Source: Halobacillus salinarum
GTDB taxonomy: Bacteria > Bacillota > Bacilli > Bacillales > Halobacillaceae
Direction of reading: 5' to 3'
NCBI RefSeq assembly: GCF_022919095.1
Contig: NZ_CP095073.1
Coordinates: 3,472,001-3,536,000, forward strand
DNA length: 64,000 nucleotides
Part shown: piece after piece, positions 8,588 through 16,775 of the stretch
Numbering within the stretch: the stretch's first letter is position 1
Layout: each line of letters opens with the position of its first letter
Translations under genes and position numbers: made by a program
The notes under the pieces: model-generated
What the model was told of the DNA's origin: nothing
Database searches by the model: none
The model's input: the letters and a program-made list of their open reading frames with translations, nothing else

Positions 8588-9142
8588 GTGGAAGAAATGT
8601 CATTTCAAAGGAAAGAAAATGTCCCCGATGAAGAAATGGACGATCTATTAGATGAAATTATGGATACATATTCTAGGCAAGTCTATTTATTAGCCTATTC
8701 CTATGTTAAAGACAAAGGAATGGCTGAGGATATCTCCCAGGATGTGTTTATAAAAGTGTATCGTCAATACCATCATTTCCGGGGAGACGCTGCTCTTTCC
8801 TCTTGGATCTATCGCATCACGGCCAACCGGTCCAAAGATATTTTAAGAAGGAAAAAGCTAGCTCAGTTAAAATATCCATTAAAGTATTTTGAAAAAGAGC
8901 AGCATACGGAAAGCACGGAAAAGACATATGTGAAACAAAATCAGAAGGAACGAATCTTAACAGCGGTGCTCTCTCTGCCCGTGAAATATCGGGAAGTCCT
9001 CATCCTCTACTACTTTCATGACCAGCCTATCGAACAACTAAGTGAGACATTAAACGAAAAGGAAAACACAATCAAGACAAGACTCTCAAGAGGTAGGGAG
9101 AAATTGAAATCCCATCCAATCATACGAGAGGGGTTGATTTAA
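8588..9142 (+). CDS. ECF-type RNA polymerase sigma factor
   Basis: 184 residues from GTG 8588, chosen because AAGGAGGGG (8573-8581) lies 6 bases upstream; the longer frame has no ribosome binding site. Region 2 is visible in SYVKDKGMAEDISQDVF and FRGDAALSSWIYRIT, and region 4 in LPVKYREVLILYYF with the recognition helix near NTIKTRLSRGREKLK. Group IV sigma factors redirect RNA polymerase to stress or envelope genes. The next gene begins on the base after its stop codon and encodes a membrane protein suited to be its anti-sigma factor. Confidence 0.9.
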   Translation: MEEMSFQRKENVPDEEMDDLLDEIMDTYSRQVYLLAYSYVKDKGMAEDISQDVFIKVYRQYHHFRGDAALSSWIYRITANRSKDILRRKKLAQLKYPLKYFEKEQHTESTEKTYVKQNQKERILTAVLSLPVKYREVLILYYFHDQPIEQLSETLNEKENTIKTRLSRGREKLKSHPIIREGLI

Positions 9143-10435
9143 ATGGAAGAATTATTTAAGAAGGGCAAAAAACATTATCAAGAAGATTATTACAACGAGA
9201 TCATCCACCAGCGAATTAAAAGAAGCGTGAAAGAATCCATTCAAACTAAATCAAACAAAAGAAAACGAATTGTATATGCAGCTTCAGCTGCAGTGATTTT
9301 TCTAGGAATGCTTATGGGATCAACCCTCTTTTCTCCTTCCATTTCGAATGTTATGGCTAACTTCCCGATTATTGGATCTCTATTTGATGGGGAGGAACCT
9401 GTGACAGAAATTCGGGACTATTTGAGATCAGAAAAATACAAGATCCATGCAGTAAATTCAAACATTCAACAAAAAACTTATTTCATTGAAGTGCAAGGAA
9501 GCAACGACTACTTTCAAGAAGTAAAAAATGAAATTCAAGCCAAAACCCAAACGCTGTTAAAGGATAAAGGTTTGGATGCGTATTCTGTCAAAGTAGCTCA
9601 TTACTCAGAAAAACAACCGACTACAATTCAAAAGAGTCAGGAGCTCATAAACGAAGAGAAACATATCATATCAAAACTTAATAATATGGGTTATTCCATT
9701 GGTTTAGCTTTTTATATCCCTCAATCTAAAAGCTTTCCTGTAGGGATAAGAGAAGATAAGCAGAGCTTTGATGAGAACTACTCGGCTGTTAAAGAAAAAG
9801 TTGCTGCACTTCTTGAAAAGTATCATAGAAAGGAATACAACGTAGAGGTCTTTCGGTATGTGGAAGGATCATCCATTGAAGATGTCACTTATGAGGATTG
9901 GGCATTACTGGATAAACCAGTAAGAAGCGCAAGGGTGCTCTCCAGCTATGTGGAAGAAGATCTTTCCAAAGAAAACATTCCATATAAAAGCGTTGGGCTC
10001 AATTTTCCGAATCATTCCTTAACAGTCGAAGCATGGGGATTTCAAACGGATGAAAAGATAGTCCATTCTGCGCTACCTTCAAAAATTGAAACCGTCGATT
10101 TTGGGAATTACAACGTAAACGTAAATATCTTGGATAAGGAAAAATTGGCTGAAGGCGAAAAAGCCCGTCAACTGAGCCGACCATTGGCCATTGCCCTTGC
10201 TGGACAAAAAGATTTACATGTAAAAACAATCGGGGCTTCCCTGCAGAACCAAATGTTCAATATTGTAGTTAGCACAACACTAAACTCCGAAAGCCAGGAT
10301 AAAGAGAAAGCGATCGCAGAAATAAAAGACCAGATAAATGAATTTTTAAGTTCTAAAGAAGGCAAGCAGTTTATCCAAGACAACGACTATCAAATAAAGA
10401 TAAATGATAAGAATGGACACGTCATTTTCCCTTAA
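9143..10435 (+). CDS. Membrane-bound anti-sigma-like protein (DUF4030 type)
   Basis: 430 residues. About 45 cytoplasmic residues precede one membrane segment (roughly residues 45-62), then a long extracellular part. That part contains several repeating alpha/beta units of similar layout, matching what I recall of DUF4030 proteins encoded after ECF sigma genes in Bacillus. The start codon directly abuts the sigma stop, so the two are translationally coupled. Holding the sigma factor at the membrane until an envelope signal arrives is an inference from topology and linkage. Confidence 0.7.
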   Translation: MEELFKKGKKHYQEDYYNEIIHQRIKRSVKESIQTKSNKRKRIVYAASAAVIFLGMLMGSTLFSPSISNVMANFPIIGSLFDGEEPVTEIRDYLRSEKYKIHAVNSNIQQKTYFIEVQGSNDYFQEVKNEIQAKTQTLLKDKGLDAYSVKVAHYSEKQPTTIQKSQELINEEKHIISKLNNMGYSIGLAFYIPQSKSFPVGIREDKQSFDENYSAVKEKVAALLEKYHRKEYNVEVFRYVEGSSIEDVTYEDWALLDKPVRSARVLSSYVEEDLSKENIPYKSVGLNFPNHSLTVEAWGFQTDEKIVHSALPSKIETVDFGNYNVNVNILDKEKLAEGEKARQLSRPLAIALAGQKDLHVKTIGASLQNQMFNIVVSTTLNSESQDKEKAIAEIKDQINEFLSSKEGKQFIQDNDYQIKINDKNGHVIFP

Positions 10436-10460
10436 CCGCTTTATAATGATGCAGCATACA

Positions 10461-10492
10461 AAAGAGCCTATCTTTCAAATGGTAGGCTCTTT
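10461..10492 (+). terminator. Intrinsic terminator
   Basis: AAAGAGCCTA (10461-10470) pairs with TAGGCTCTTT (10483-10492), downstream of the sigma/anti-sigma pair. Confidence 0.8.
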
Positions 10493-10603
10493 TAAATTTA
10501 TGAGTATTGTTAGGCATATTAATGACTATGTATATCAACTTTTTCAAACCAAAAGGAATGGTTAGGAATCTAAACCCTTTCATCCGCACCTATAATTTTG
10601 TCA

Positions 10604-10996
10604 TTAATAACAATTCTTCAACATATGCTTGCGTTTCTTAGTAAAGTCATTTTCATAAGCTCCTGTATTCTCATCATAGTAACTGCATTCTTGATGTATA
10701 TCTCCTGACTTCCTCATTTTTATATAACGGTATTTTTCCTCAGGTTCATCTTTGAAAACTACAATAGCAAATGTTCCTTTAACCTTTTTGGTATTAAGCT
10801 TCATATTATAATCTGCCTCAATGGATGATATATCTTTTACTTCATACCCCTTGGAAATTAAGTAATTCTTAACTTGCTTTTCCATTAGATAGTCCCGAAT
10901 AAAATTACCGTGTAATCCATCATAAATAATCAATGGAGCACCAACGATTAGCAAGATAGCACCTACCATAATTACTGCTTTTTTATAATTCATCAT
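10604..10996 (-). CDS. DUF3139-type small membrane-anchored protein
   Basis: About 130 residues. The start is placed at 10996, where TGGAGGG precedes a double ATG. One N-terminal membrane segment (KAVIMVGAILLIVGAPLIIY) is followed by an extracellular domain. That domain has a YLISKGYEVKDI segment and a KYRYIKMRKSGDIHQ strand pattern like DUF3139 proteins of Bacillus. Function unknown. Its promoter overlaps a perfect 24-bp palindrome (11017-11040), so expression is probably under a dedicated repressor. Confidence 0.65.
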   Translation of the reverse strand: MMNYKKAVIMVGAILLIVGAPLIIYDGLHGNFIRDYLMEKQVKNYLISKGYEVKDISSIEADYNMKLNTKKVKGTFAIVVFKDEPEEKYRYIKMRKSGDIHQECSYYDENTGAYENDFTKKRKHMLKNCY

Positions 10997-11016
10997 TAAT
11001 ACCCTCCACCAAGTCA

Positions 11017-11054
11017 TTTTAGTGTAATTTTACACTAAAAACAGAGGATTTCAA
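11017..11054 (-). promoter_or_regulatory. Sigma-A-like promoter overlapped by a perfect 24-bp palindrome
   Basis: On the minus strand TTGAAA (11054-11049), a 16-base spacer and TAAAAT (11032-11027) form a good promoter. The -10 lies inside TTTTAGTGTAA-TT-TTACACTAAAA (11017-11040), whose 11-base arms match exactly. An operator blocking the -10 is the natural reading. I cannot assign the repressor. Confidence 0.65.
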
Positions 11055-11076
11055 GAGCTCTCTTACTCCATTAAAA

Positions 11077-11108
11077 AAAGAGTTCTCATTCTGACATGAG
11101 AACTCTTT
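11077..11108 (-). terminator. Intrinsic terminator
   Basis: AAAGAGTTCTCAT (11077-11089) pairs perfectly with ATGAGAACTCTTT (11096-11108); on the minus strand it lies just after the stop of the small gene at 11115 and runs into T residues. Confidence 0.85.
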
Positions 11109-11114
11109 AACGTT

Positions 11115-11306
11115 TTACTTTGCCCTTTTATCACTTAATTTAGGTAATTTTGCAAGTTTATCTAAAAGTGCTTGGCTGGTTTTCACAGCATCTTGAATAC
11201 ATTTTTCACTCTCTTGTGTTGAGAATGCTGAAGTAGCTGCACCAATTCGGACGACCTCTTTTGAACGACTATTTTCTTTCATGCTTACAGCTTTAATTTC
11301 ACCCAT
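11115..11306 (-). CDS. Small hypothetical protein (63 aa)
   Basis: ATG at 11306 lies 9 bases after an AGGAGGT. The peptide starts MGEIKAVSMKENSRSKEVVR, is hydrophilic, has one cysteine, and ends in a lysine-rich tail. No family recognised. Its own terminator directly follows. Support: ribosome binding site, terminator and clean frame. Confidence 0.5.
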   Translation of the reverse strand: MGEIKAVSMKENSRSKEVVRIGAATSAFSTQESEKCIQDAVKTSQALLDKLAKLPKLSDKRAK

Positions 11307-11454
11307 TCTCCATACCTCCTATAATCGTGTAAACGAGGTCAAAAATACATACGTTTATCTATACTTATTATAGCAGGAAGCAACTGACCTTCAAAGGTCG
11401 ATACTCCACTGCGGTGCGTAAATCTCCATCTTCGATTGGCGATAGTAGTCCAAT

Positions 11455-11535
11455 CTAGTTTAAAATCAATGCTGCAGGGTCCCCCCTAAACGGCTCTTTT
11501 GTAAATGCGTTAATTAAATAATAACTGTCTTCCAC
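11455..11535 (-). pseudogene. N-terminal remnant of a PhzF-family protein
   Basis: A 26-residue frame on the minus strand reads YYLINAFTKEPFRGDPAAL, closely matching the N-terminus of PhzF/phenazine-biosynthesis-like isomerases (typical start: a hydrophobic strand, then DAFT-x-x-PF-x-GNPAAV). It ends at a stop and the rest of the roughly 260-residue protein is absent. Another uninterrupted frame just upstream (about 11540-11660) may be a fragment of a different gene. This is a gene graveyard between accessory genes. Confidence 0.55.
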
Positions 11536-11726
11536 TTCAAACACCTTCCCTTCCTATTGTCTGCTGGATTAAATATTAAACAAAAGCCCCCTTTTTTGGA
11601 AAATTCATCTTCAAGATAATAATAATTTTCTTTTACATGTACTTGAACATAAACACCTCAGGTAAATGTTCCTTCTATAATAAGCATTCATCTTCCACAT
11701 CACACAAGATATTTTTTCGAAATCTT

Positions 11727-11753
11727 TACTAAAATGGTAATTATGATATCATA
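11727..11753 (+). promoter_or_regulatory. Probable sigma-A promoter of the SDR leader
   Basis: TTTACT, a spacer of about 16 bases and TATCAT lie upstream of the structured leader. Transcription would begin near 11760, giving an untranslated leader of roughly 240 bases. Confidence 0.45.
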
Positions 11754-11759
11754 TAAGTA

Positions 11760-11962
11760 TGGAGATGTACGAAAGGAGCATGAACTTTAATGGGAGATAT
11801 CCTTTAATGGCTAAGTAATCGAATGGATTTGTTGCCCCTTTTTACAGGGGATATTATCCATTTAATTTTACACCATTATAGGATCGTTGGGTTCATGTGC
11901 TATAAACACGCCAAGCGAGTGCCTATTTTAGGTATTCGCTTTTTGTTTGGTTAACTTACATC
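11760..11962 (+). promoter_or_regulatory. Attenuator-like 5' leader of the SDR gene
   Basis: The leader contains a tiny reading frame (ATG 11780 to TAA 11818, MNFNGRYPLMAK) near a GAAAGGAG element. It then has a 12-bp terminator stem, AGCGAGTGCCTA pairing with TAGGTATTCGCT, followed by TTTTTG (about 11921-11951). GGGAGAT near 11792 can pair with ATCTCCC near 11961, offering an alternative fold. Short leader ORF plus conditional terminator is the layout of ribosome-mediated attenuators. The inducing signal is unknown. Confidence 0.5.
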
Positions 11963-12009
11963 TCCCATAGCCCTTTTCTCAACGTTTCCGTGAGGAGATG
12001 CTTTCTTTT

Positions 12010-12786
12010 ATGAAACGATTAATGAATAAGATCGCAATTGTTACTGGCGCTAGTCGAGTAAAAGGTATTGGGACTGGAATATGTCGAGAATTAGCTAAAG
12101 AAGGCGCAGACATTTTTTTTACTCATTGGTCTAATTATGATCGTGAAATGAAGTATTTTACTGATGATGATTCCAATTGGTCGAAACATCTTATTGAGGA
12201 GATTCGCAACTTTGGAGTACGATGTGAATCTATGGAATTGGATCTTTCACAACCAGATGCCCCAAAGAAACTGCTTAATGAAGTTCATGATAAACTCGGC
12301 TCTCCCTCAATTCTTGTAAATAATGCAACACATTCCGTTAACGTGGATTTTCATTCCATAAATGCAGACATTCTAGATGCTCATTATAGCGTGAATGTTA
12401 GAGGGACTTGTCTTTTGTCGGTTGAGTTTGCTCGTCATATTGAAGGGAAACATGGTGGTCGAATTATTAACATGGTGTCAGGTCAAGACAAATCACCCGA
12501 GCCTGGGAATTTGGCTTATGTAGCAACAAAAGGTGCTGTTTCTACTTTTACTAAATCAGTCGCTCTTGAATTAGCACCACTCAAAATCACGGTTAATGCC
12601 GTAGACCCGGGGCCTACTAACAGTGGATGGATGAACAGTGAATTGAGGGAAAACTTATTGCCGAAATTCCCGATGGGCCGAATTGGTGAACCTAGAGATG
12701 CTGCAAAGTTGATTGTCTTTTTAGCAAGTGAAGAATCTGAATGGATTACAGGCCAAATTATTCATTCAGATGGAGGGTTCTGGTGA
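12010..12786 (+). CDS. Short-chain dehydrogenase/reductase
   Basis: About 258 residues. The Rossmann motif TGASRVKGIG lies near the N-terminus, an NNA motif (LVNNATHS) near residue 100, and the catalytic serine in NMVSG with Tyr and Lys in AYVATKG. The C-terminus GQIIHSDGGFW is typical of FabG-like SDRs. The oxidised or reduced substrate is not inferable. Start uncertain: the ribosome binding site GAGGAG (11992-11997) is 12 bases before ATG 12010; ATG 11998 touches it and ATG 12022 is further in. The long structured leader suggests induced expression. Confidence 0.85.
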   Translation: MKRLMNKIAIVTGASRVKGIGTGICRELAKEGADIFFTHWSNYDREMKYFTDDDSNWSKHLIEEIRNFGVRCESMELDLSQPDAPKKLLNEVHDKLGSPSILVNNATHSVNVDFHSINADILDAHYSVNVRGTCLLSVEFARHIEGKHGGRIINMVSGQDKSPEPGNLAYVATKGAVSTFTKSVALELAPLKITVNAVDPGPTNSGWMNSELRENLLPKFPMGRIGEPRDAAKLIVFLASEESEWITGQIIHSDGGFW

Positions 12787-12845
12787 TTTAGCATATTAGT
12801 TGGTTACCAATTTTAATTCATACTAATAGGGTTTGATCGTTCAAT

Positions 12846-12896
12846 AAAAAGTGGCAATTGAGAACAGGCAAATAGCCTTCTAGATTGCCACTTTTT
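12846..12896 (+). terminator. Intrinsic terminator
   Basis: AAAAAGTGGCAAT (12846-12858) pairs perfectly with ATTGCCACTTTTT (12884-12896); it ends the SDR transcript. Confidence 0.85.
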
Positions 12897-12991
12897 TATC
12901 TGCGCTTAATTTAAAACTTTATTTGTTGGCGGTCCTCCATTAAGAACGGAAGTTACTTAATTAGATAACATCAGGTCATTAAAATTTATAG

Positions 12992-13135
12992 TTATATATA
13001 TTCAGCTTCAAATAATTTTTCAATCATTACATTATCTCGAAACTGAGTCTTCCACAATCCTGCCCAATACAATAAAGAGAGCAATTCCTTTGTTTCAGAA
13101 TCGCCCCATTTAACTGAAGACTTGATTTCGAGATA
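12992..13135 (-). pseudogene. C-terminal remnant of an unidentified gene
   Basis: A 47-residue frame without a start codon reads, in part, KWGDSETKELLSLLYWAGLW and ends FEAEYI. Its composition is clearly protein-like, but it is preceded in frame by a stop. I cannot name the parent family. It fits a decayed gene in the stretch between the SDR and the VOC gene. Confidence 0.4.
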
Positions 13136-13409
13136 TTAAAAGGGTTTTATACCAACGAATCGTTAAATTAATAACACATTAACCTTACCCAATCGGAGAT
13201 ATGTACACTAAATAATTTAAATACCCTTTTGTGGGATACCCCCTTGAATTCTCGCCTAGTGACGAAATACCGAGAGTATCAATTTTTCAAAAGAACAAAT
13301 CTACATTATTCTACTTTGGCATTATTTATAAAGAGCGCACTTTGGAATAAAAGCACGCCCCATTTAAACAAACAATTACGTACACAGAAAGAAAATTAAA
13401 ACACCCTTA
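13136..13409. other. Intergenic AT-rich stretch
   Basis: Frequent stops in all frames, no RNA gene recognised. It is likely decayed DNA downstream of the VOC gene. Confidence 0.4.
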
Positions 13410-13814
13410 TTATTCGTCTCTCCCCAGCATTGTATAAATTTCAATCAAGTTTCCATCTGGATCACGCAAATGTGCAATTCGAGCGCCCCACTCTGTACGT
13501 TCATGAGGCTCGTTCACAAACAAAATGTCCTTTTCACAAAGATGCTTGTAAGCCTTATCGACATCTTCCACTTTAAATTGAAATAAGAATGATGATTGTG
13601 TATCCGCATCTACAGGTTTATTTCCTTCACCGACTCCTTCAGCCATCATATTTCGTGGTAAAAGCTCAATTTTGGTTTCTCCCGTGTTAAAGAGGGCATA
13701 CTCCATGTCTTCCTCATACAGGCTAATTGGCAATTCCAGCTGATTTTTGTAAAACGAAACGCTTTTTCTAAAATCTTTGACCAAAAGTCTAATTTGCAGT
13801 AGTTTCAATTTCAT
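13410..13814 (-). CDS. VOC/glyoxalase-like protein
   Basis: 134 residues from ATG 13814 (GGAAGG just upstream); the longer frame runs back into the neighbouring regulator and lacks a start signal. The fold signature is LQIRLLVKDFRKSVSFYKNQL at the start and LRDPDGNLIEIYTML at the end. The two beta-alpha-beta-beta-beta units are those of vicinal oxygen chelate proteins, a family of lyases, dioxygenases and fosfomycin/bleomycin resistance proteins. The metal ligand Glu is present in NLIEIY. It lies directly downstream of a WYL regulator and may be its target. Confidence 0.8.
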   Translation of the reverse strand: MKLKLLQIRLLVKDFRKSVSFYKNQLELPISLYEEDMEYALFNTGETKIELLPRNMMAEGVGEGNKPVDADTQSSFLFQFKVEDVDKAYKHLCEKDILFVNEPHERTEWGARIAHLRDPDGNLIEIYTMLGRDE

Positions 13815-13908
13815 CACCTTCCAAAAAGTAAGATTGTTTGATCGAGTATTCATTCCCTTAATCTGACGACCTTGTCTTACTATAAAACAACTTGACTGAC
13901 AACTACGG

Positions 13909-14883
13909 TCAGTCAAGTTCGGATTTTTGGTGATGATGAAGTAATTTTGAAACAGTGTCAACTAATTTTTCCTTTAAAAAAGTTGGTTCTAAAACTTCAA
14001 CAGCTGTTCCATAAAGAAGCAAAAAATTTGGAACGTAAGTCGAAATGGCACTTTCATCTAGTTTAAAATAAACCCGATCTTTTGATCGTTCCACAAGAGC
14101 GTGTCCAAACAACCAGTGATCACATAGATCATTAATGGCATGCGGAGCACCTTGAATGCAAATCGTCAGTAGTTGATTCTGATTTTCCCAATCAGGTAAA
14201 AGATTTTGAAGGAAAAACTGACGACTTGAAAAACTCTCTGGCTTTTTGAATATAGCATCTGTAGTGGATAGGGATTGAATGCGATCCACTCGAAAGCTGC
14301 GTATATTACGTCGCAAATGGCAATAGGCAATGATGTACCATTTTCCATTCCAATACGTCAATCCATATGGATCAACCCGACGTTCTTTCAAGGAGGCTTG
14401 GTATCCTTTTTGATACACTATGGTGAGAGTTTTGCCATCCGCCACTGATATTTCCAAATCCTGAAGAAACGAATTCAAAGAAAAATCAGGTTTAGGACTA
14501 ATCACATCAATTCCCTTTTCGTGACGGTCAATTTCCTCTGATTGATTCGGATTTGTGTATCTTTTCAGCTTGGAAACCGCTCGATTTAATGCGTCACCGT
14601 AGGGGTAACCAGCCTCTTCCGCAAATTTGGACGCATGGACAAGTGCCTTTTGTTCCTCTATGTCAAAAAAAAGTGGAGCTTTAGTCAAGTCATGAAGCAA
14701 AGAATACCCACCGTTATGCCCGGAATCAGCTATAATTGGAACGCCGCTGGCACACAACGAATCAATGTAGCGATAGACACTTCGAATATGGATCTCAAGT
14801 TCATTCGCCAATTGTTTAGCAGTCATCCGTTTTTTCGTTTTTAGCAACCATAAAATAGCGAGCATATTATCAGCCTTGGACAT
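13909..14883 (-). CDS. WYL-domain transcriptional regulator (YafY type)
   Basis: 324 residues. An N-terminal HTH_11 domain (residues about 5-60, MLAILWLLKTKKRMTAKQLA) is followed by a WYL domain with YWNGKWYIIAYCHLR and RSFRVDRI, then a WCX C-terminal part. WYL regulators sense small ligands or nucleic acids; several control DNA repair or phage defence. Here the only close same-strand neighbour is the VOC protein. AGAGGTG lies upstream of the ATG at 14883. Confidence 0.85.
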   Translation of the reverse strand: MSKADNMLAILWLLKTKKRMTAKQLANELEIHIRSVYRYIDSLCASGVPIIADSGHNGGYSLLHDLTKAPLFFDIEEQKALVHASKFAEEAGYPYGDALNRAVSKLKRYTNPNQSEEIDRHEKGIDVISPKPDFSLNSFLQDLEISVADGKTLTIVYQKGYQASLKERRVDPYGLTYWNGKWYIIAYCHLRRNIRSFRVDRIQSLSTTDAIFKKPESFSSRQFFLQNLLPDWENQNQLLTICIQGAPHAINDLCDHWLFGHALVERSKDRVYFKLDESAISTYVPNFLLLYGTAVEVLEPTFLKEKLVDTVSKLLHHHQKSELD

Positions 14884-15392
14884 ACTACACCTCTTAAAGA
14901 CAAAATTGTAAAACTGTTTCCTTCATCATTATCTCATAAATCATAAGAGTATTTCCGTACAATCCTTCAAGAATCAAGACTATCGTGTTCATTGACAATA
15001 TAGCCTTTTCTGGATTAAACATAGTAACCTCTTACTCCAGAATGCTGCCCTATTCTGGAAGACTTGAATTCAAGATAACAATGAATTACATTCCTTTAAA
15101 AGAGCATTTTAATTCCCTCACCAGGGTAAAAACACCGACCAACATTACTTTTGCCACGTGCTATTTTCATTAATGTTAATTGAGCAAAATTTACTTGGTT
15201 TTTGTATTAATAGTTTAAATGAAAAATTCTTCCCAAATGTTGATTTACCAACCATATGTGTAAAACTATAGCGTTCTCTATTAAGCGTTTGATCATATCG
15301 GCAAACGCCTGAACTTGAAAAATCGTTTGACTTAGTTTTTTTCTTGTGCTTTAATTATACTAACGAAAACAAACTACATATTCAAAAAAGGG
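14884..15392. other. Intergenic region with three TTCTGGA/TCCAGAA elements
   Basis: No convincing gene: the short plus-strand frame at 14985-15173 has no ribosome binding site. Around 15007-15060 the motif TTCTGGA occurs twice directly and once inverted, which may be protein-binding sites. The region could contain the boundary of the replication module. Confidence 0.35.
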
Positions 15393-15449
15393 ATACCCCT
15401 AAATGATCATACGATGTCCTTCGTATGTCCATTTAGGGGTATTTTTTTG
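15393..15449 (+). terminator. Compound terminator hairpin in front of the primase gene
   Basis: ATACCCCTAAATG (15393-15405) pairs perfectly with CATTTAGGGGTAT (15430-15442), enclosing a second stem (CATACGA/TCGTATG), and is followed by seven T. It lies only 28 bases before the primase start and so would attenuate that gene unless overridden. A similar structure precedes the helicase gene. Confidence 0.7.
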
Positions 15450-15476
15450 TTCTAAATCCAAAGAGGGGAGAAGTAA

Positions 15477-16259
15477 ATGAAGAGAAAATCAATAATAAAA
15501 CACGCTCTTTATTATCGAAAAATCGGATTGTACCCCTTTCCAGTTATGGGCAAGATCCCATTGTTTAAAAATTGGAATAAAAAAATTCTCACACCCGAGG
15601 AAATCATAAATGGTTTTTATCAAGGAGGTAAGTTAATTGAGTTTTCGAATCGAACAAACATAGGGATTCTTACAGGTCACAAAGTTGATATTTTAGATAT
15701 TGACTCTACCGAGGCTTTATTGAATTTAAAGAAGAATGGAGCATTTCCTAACACACCAGTAGCAAAAACTAATCGTGGATACCATGTTTATTTTAAACAT
15801 TCCCCCCACCTTAAATCATGCAGTCCTATTTCCCAAGTAGATTTTCAAAGCACAGGGAAATTTGTGGTGGCTCCTCCATCCTTACATTCGAGTGGAAATA
15901 AGTACAAATTTATTATCCACCCCAAAGATGCAGCGTTTGCTCGATTACCAAATTGGTTGGATCAAAAAATTTCTGCTCAAATAAAAGCACAATCCCGACC
16001 CCAACAAAACGATTACAACCATGGGGAAAATGTTAACTGGTATAACTATTTTTCGAAGTATGTACTGAATATAAAGAAACAAAATTCAGATTGGTTAACT
16101 GGCTTGTGTCCTTTTCACGAGGATCATAATAACTCTTTTGCATTTAGTCCTAATCACGGTGGGTGGATCTGTTTTGCCAACTGTGGCCAAGGGAACGGGT
16201 ATCAATTTTTAGAAAAAGTAAAAAGAGATTTAATGGAGGATACAAAAAATGAAATATAA
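15477..16259 (+). CDS. Primase-polymerase with CHC2-like zinc finger
   Basis: 260 residues. The N-terminal part is an archaeo-eukaryotic prim-pol domain (PF09250). The metal-binding acidic pair is in DILDID (Asp 74, Asp 76), followed by GYHVYF with the conserved His 103 and the phosphate-binding VVAPPSLHSSG. The C-terminus adds a DnaG-type zinc finger with Cys 211, His 214, Cys 232 and Cys 236. Such proteins start replication of plasmids, phages and integrated islands. GAGGGGAGAA precedes the ATG. A helicase gene lies downstream; in many elements the two activities are fused, here they are separate. Confidence 0.85.
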   Translation: MKRKSIIKHALYYRKIGLYPFPVMGKIPLFKNWNKKILTPEEIINGFYQGGKLIEFSNRTNIGILTGHKVDILDIDSTEALLNLKKNGAFPNTPVAKTNRGYHVYFKHSPHLKSCSPISQVDFQSTGKFVVAPPSLHSSGNKYKFIIHPKDAAFARLPNWLDQKISAQIKAQSRPQQNDYNHGENVNWYNYFSKYVLNIKKQNSDWLTGLCPFHEDHNNSFAFSPNHGGWICFANCGQGNGYQFLEKVKRDLMEDTKNEI

Positions 16260-16426
16260 ACATAATGAGACCCAGCATACATTAGAATATAATGCTTTCT
16301 TTGAATTCTCATTGCGGCAATTAAGAGAAATACGAAAGGGATGAGGCAATCCAAAGTTTGGTTATGGATACTCAAACCAAGCAGTTAGATGCCATACTTA
16401 GAAAAACATCACGGGTAATCACGTGA
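16249..16426 (+). pseudogene. Small gene with probable one-base frameshift
   Basis: ATG 16249 overlaps the primase stop and has a perfect GGAGG 11 bases upstream. Frame one encodes 31 residues and stops at TGA 16342-16344. From about 16340 the +1 frame continues with clear protein character (DEAIQSLVMDTQTKQLDAIL) to TGA 16424-16426. Removing one G from the GGG at 16338-16340 would join both into a polypeptide of about 58 residues. Either a real frameshift mutation or a sequence error; function unknown. Confidence 0.5.
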
Positions 16427-16721
16427 TTATTTTATCGTTATTATTATCTAACTTATCAAGTAGTTTATGAATTTTGTTTTCGTAATAGACTACTTCATAC
16501 TTATCCGTGGCAGCTAACATTTTCTCTTTTAAATCTTTATAGAGCAAGAGATCATCTTGTTTCATCTTCTTTATAATAGATTGATTTTCACTTTTTTGGC
16601 CATCTAACAAGTGGCTCAAATTATTGTAATTAAATTGGACCTCTTCCAATGATCTGGATCTTAACATTGAGTCTTTATATTGGTTGAATAGATCCTTGTT
16701 TTTCTTATTCATTTGAACCAT
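16419..16721 (-). CDS. Small coiled-coil protein (100 aa)
   Basis: Start at 16721, where AGGAGGCG precedes ATG; the longer frame is unsupported. The sequence is almost wholly helical, rich in Lys, Asn and Glu with leucine heptads (SLEEVQFNYNNLSHLL, YYENKIHKLLDKL). It is the only minus-strand gene in the replication module and converges with the frameshifted small gene. No family recognised; a regulatory or partner-binding role is possible. Confidence 0.55.
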   Translation of the reverse strand: MVQMNKKNKDLFNQYKDSMLRSRSLEEVQFNYNNLSHLLDGQKSENQSIIKKMKQDDLLLYKDLKEKMLAATDKYEVVYYENKIHKLLDKLDNNNDKIIT

Positions 16722-16775
16722 AGAGTTTCGCCTCCTAGTATGAATATCTATTATTATATCATTACACGGATGCAA

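Noticed and set aside
8537-8588. Autoregulated ECF promoter (TGAAAC and CGTA)
   Set aside because: The two motifs are about 20 bases apart, too far for a normal ECF promoter, and lie too near the ribosome binding site.
14985-15173. 62-residue plus-strand open frame before the primase module
   Set aside because: No ribosome binding site, no protein-like composition and no recognised family.
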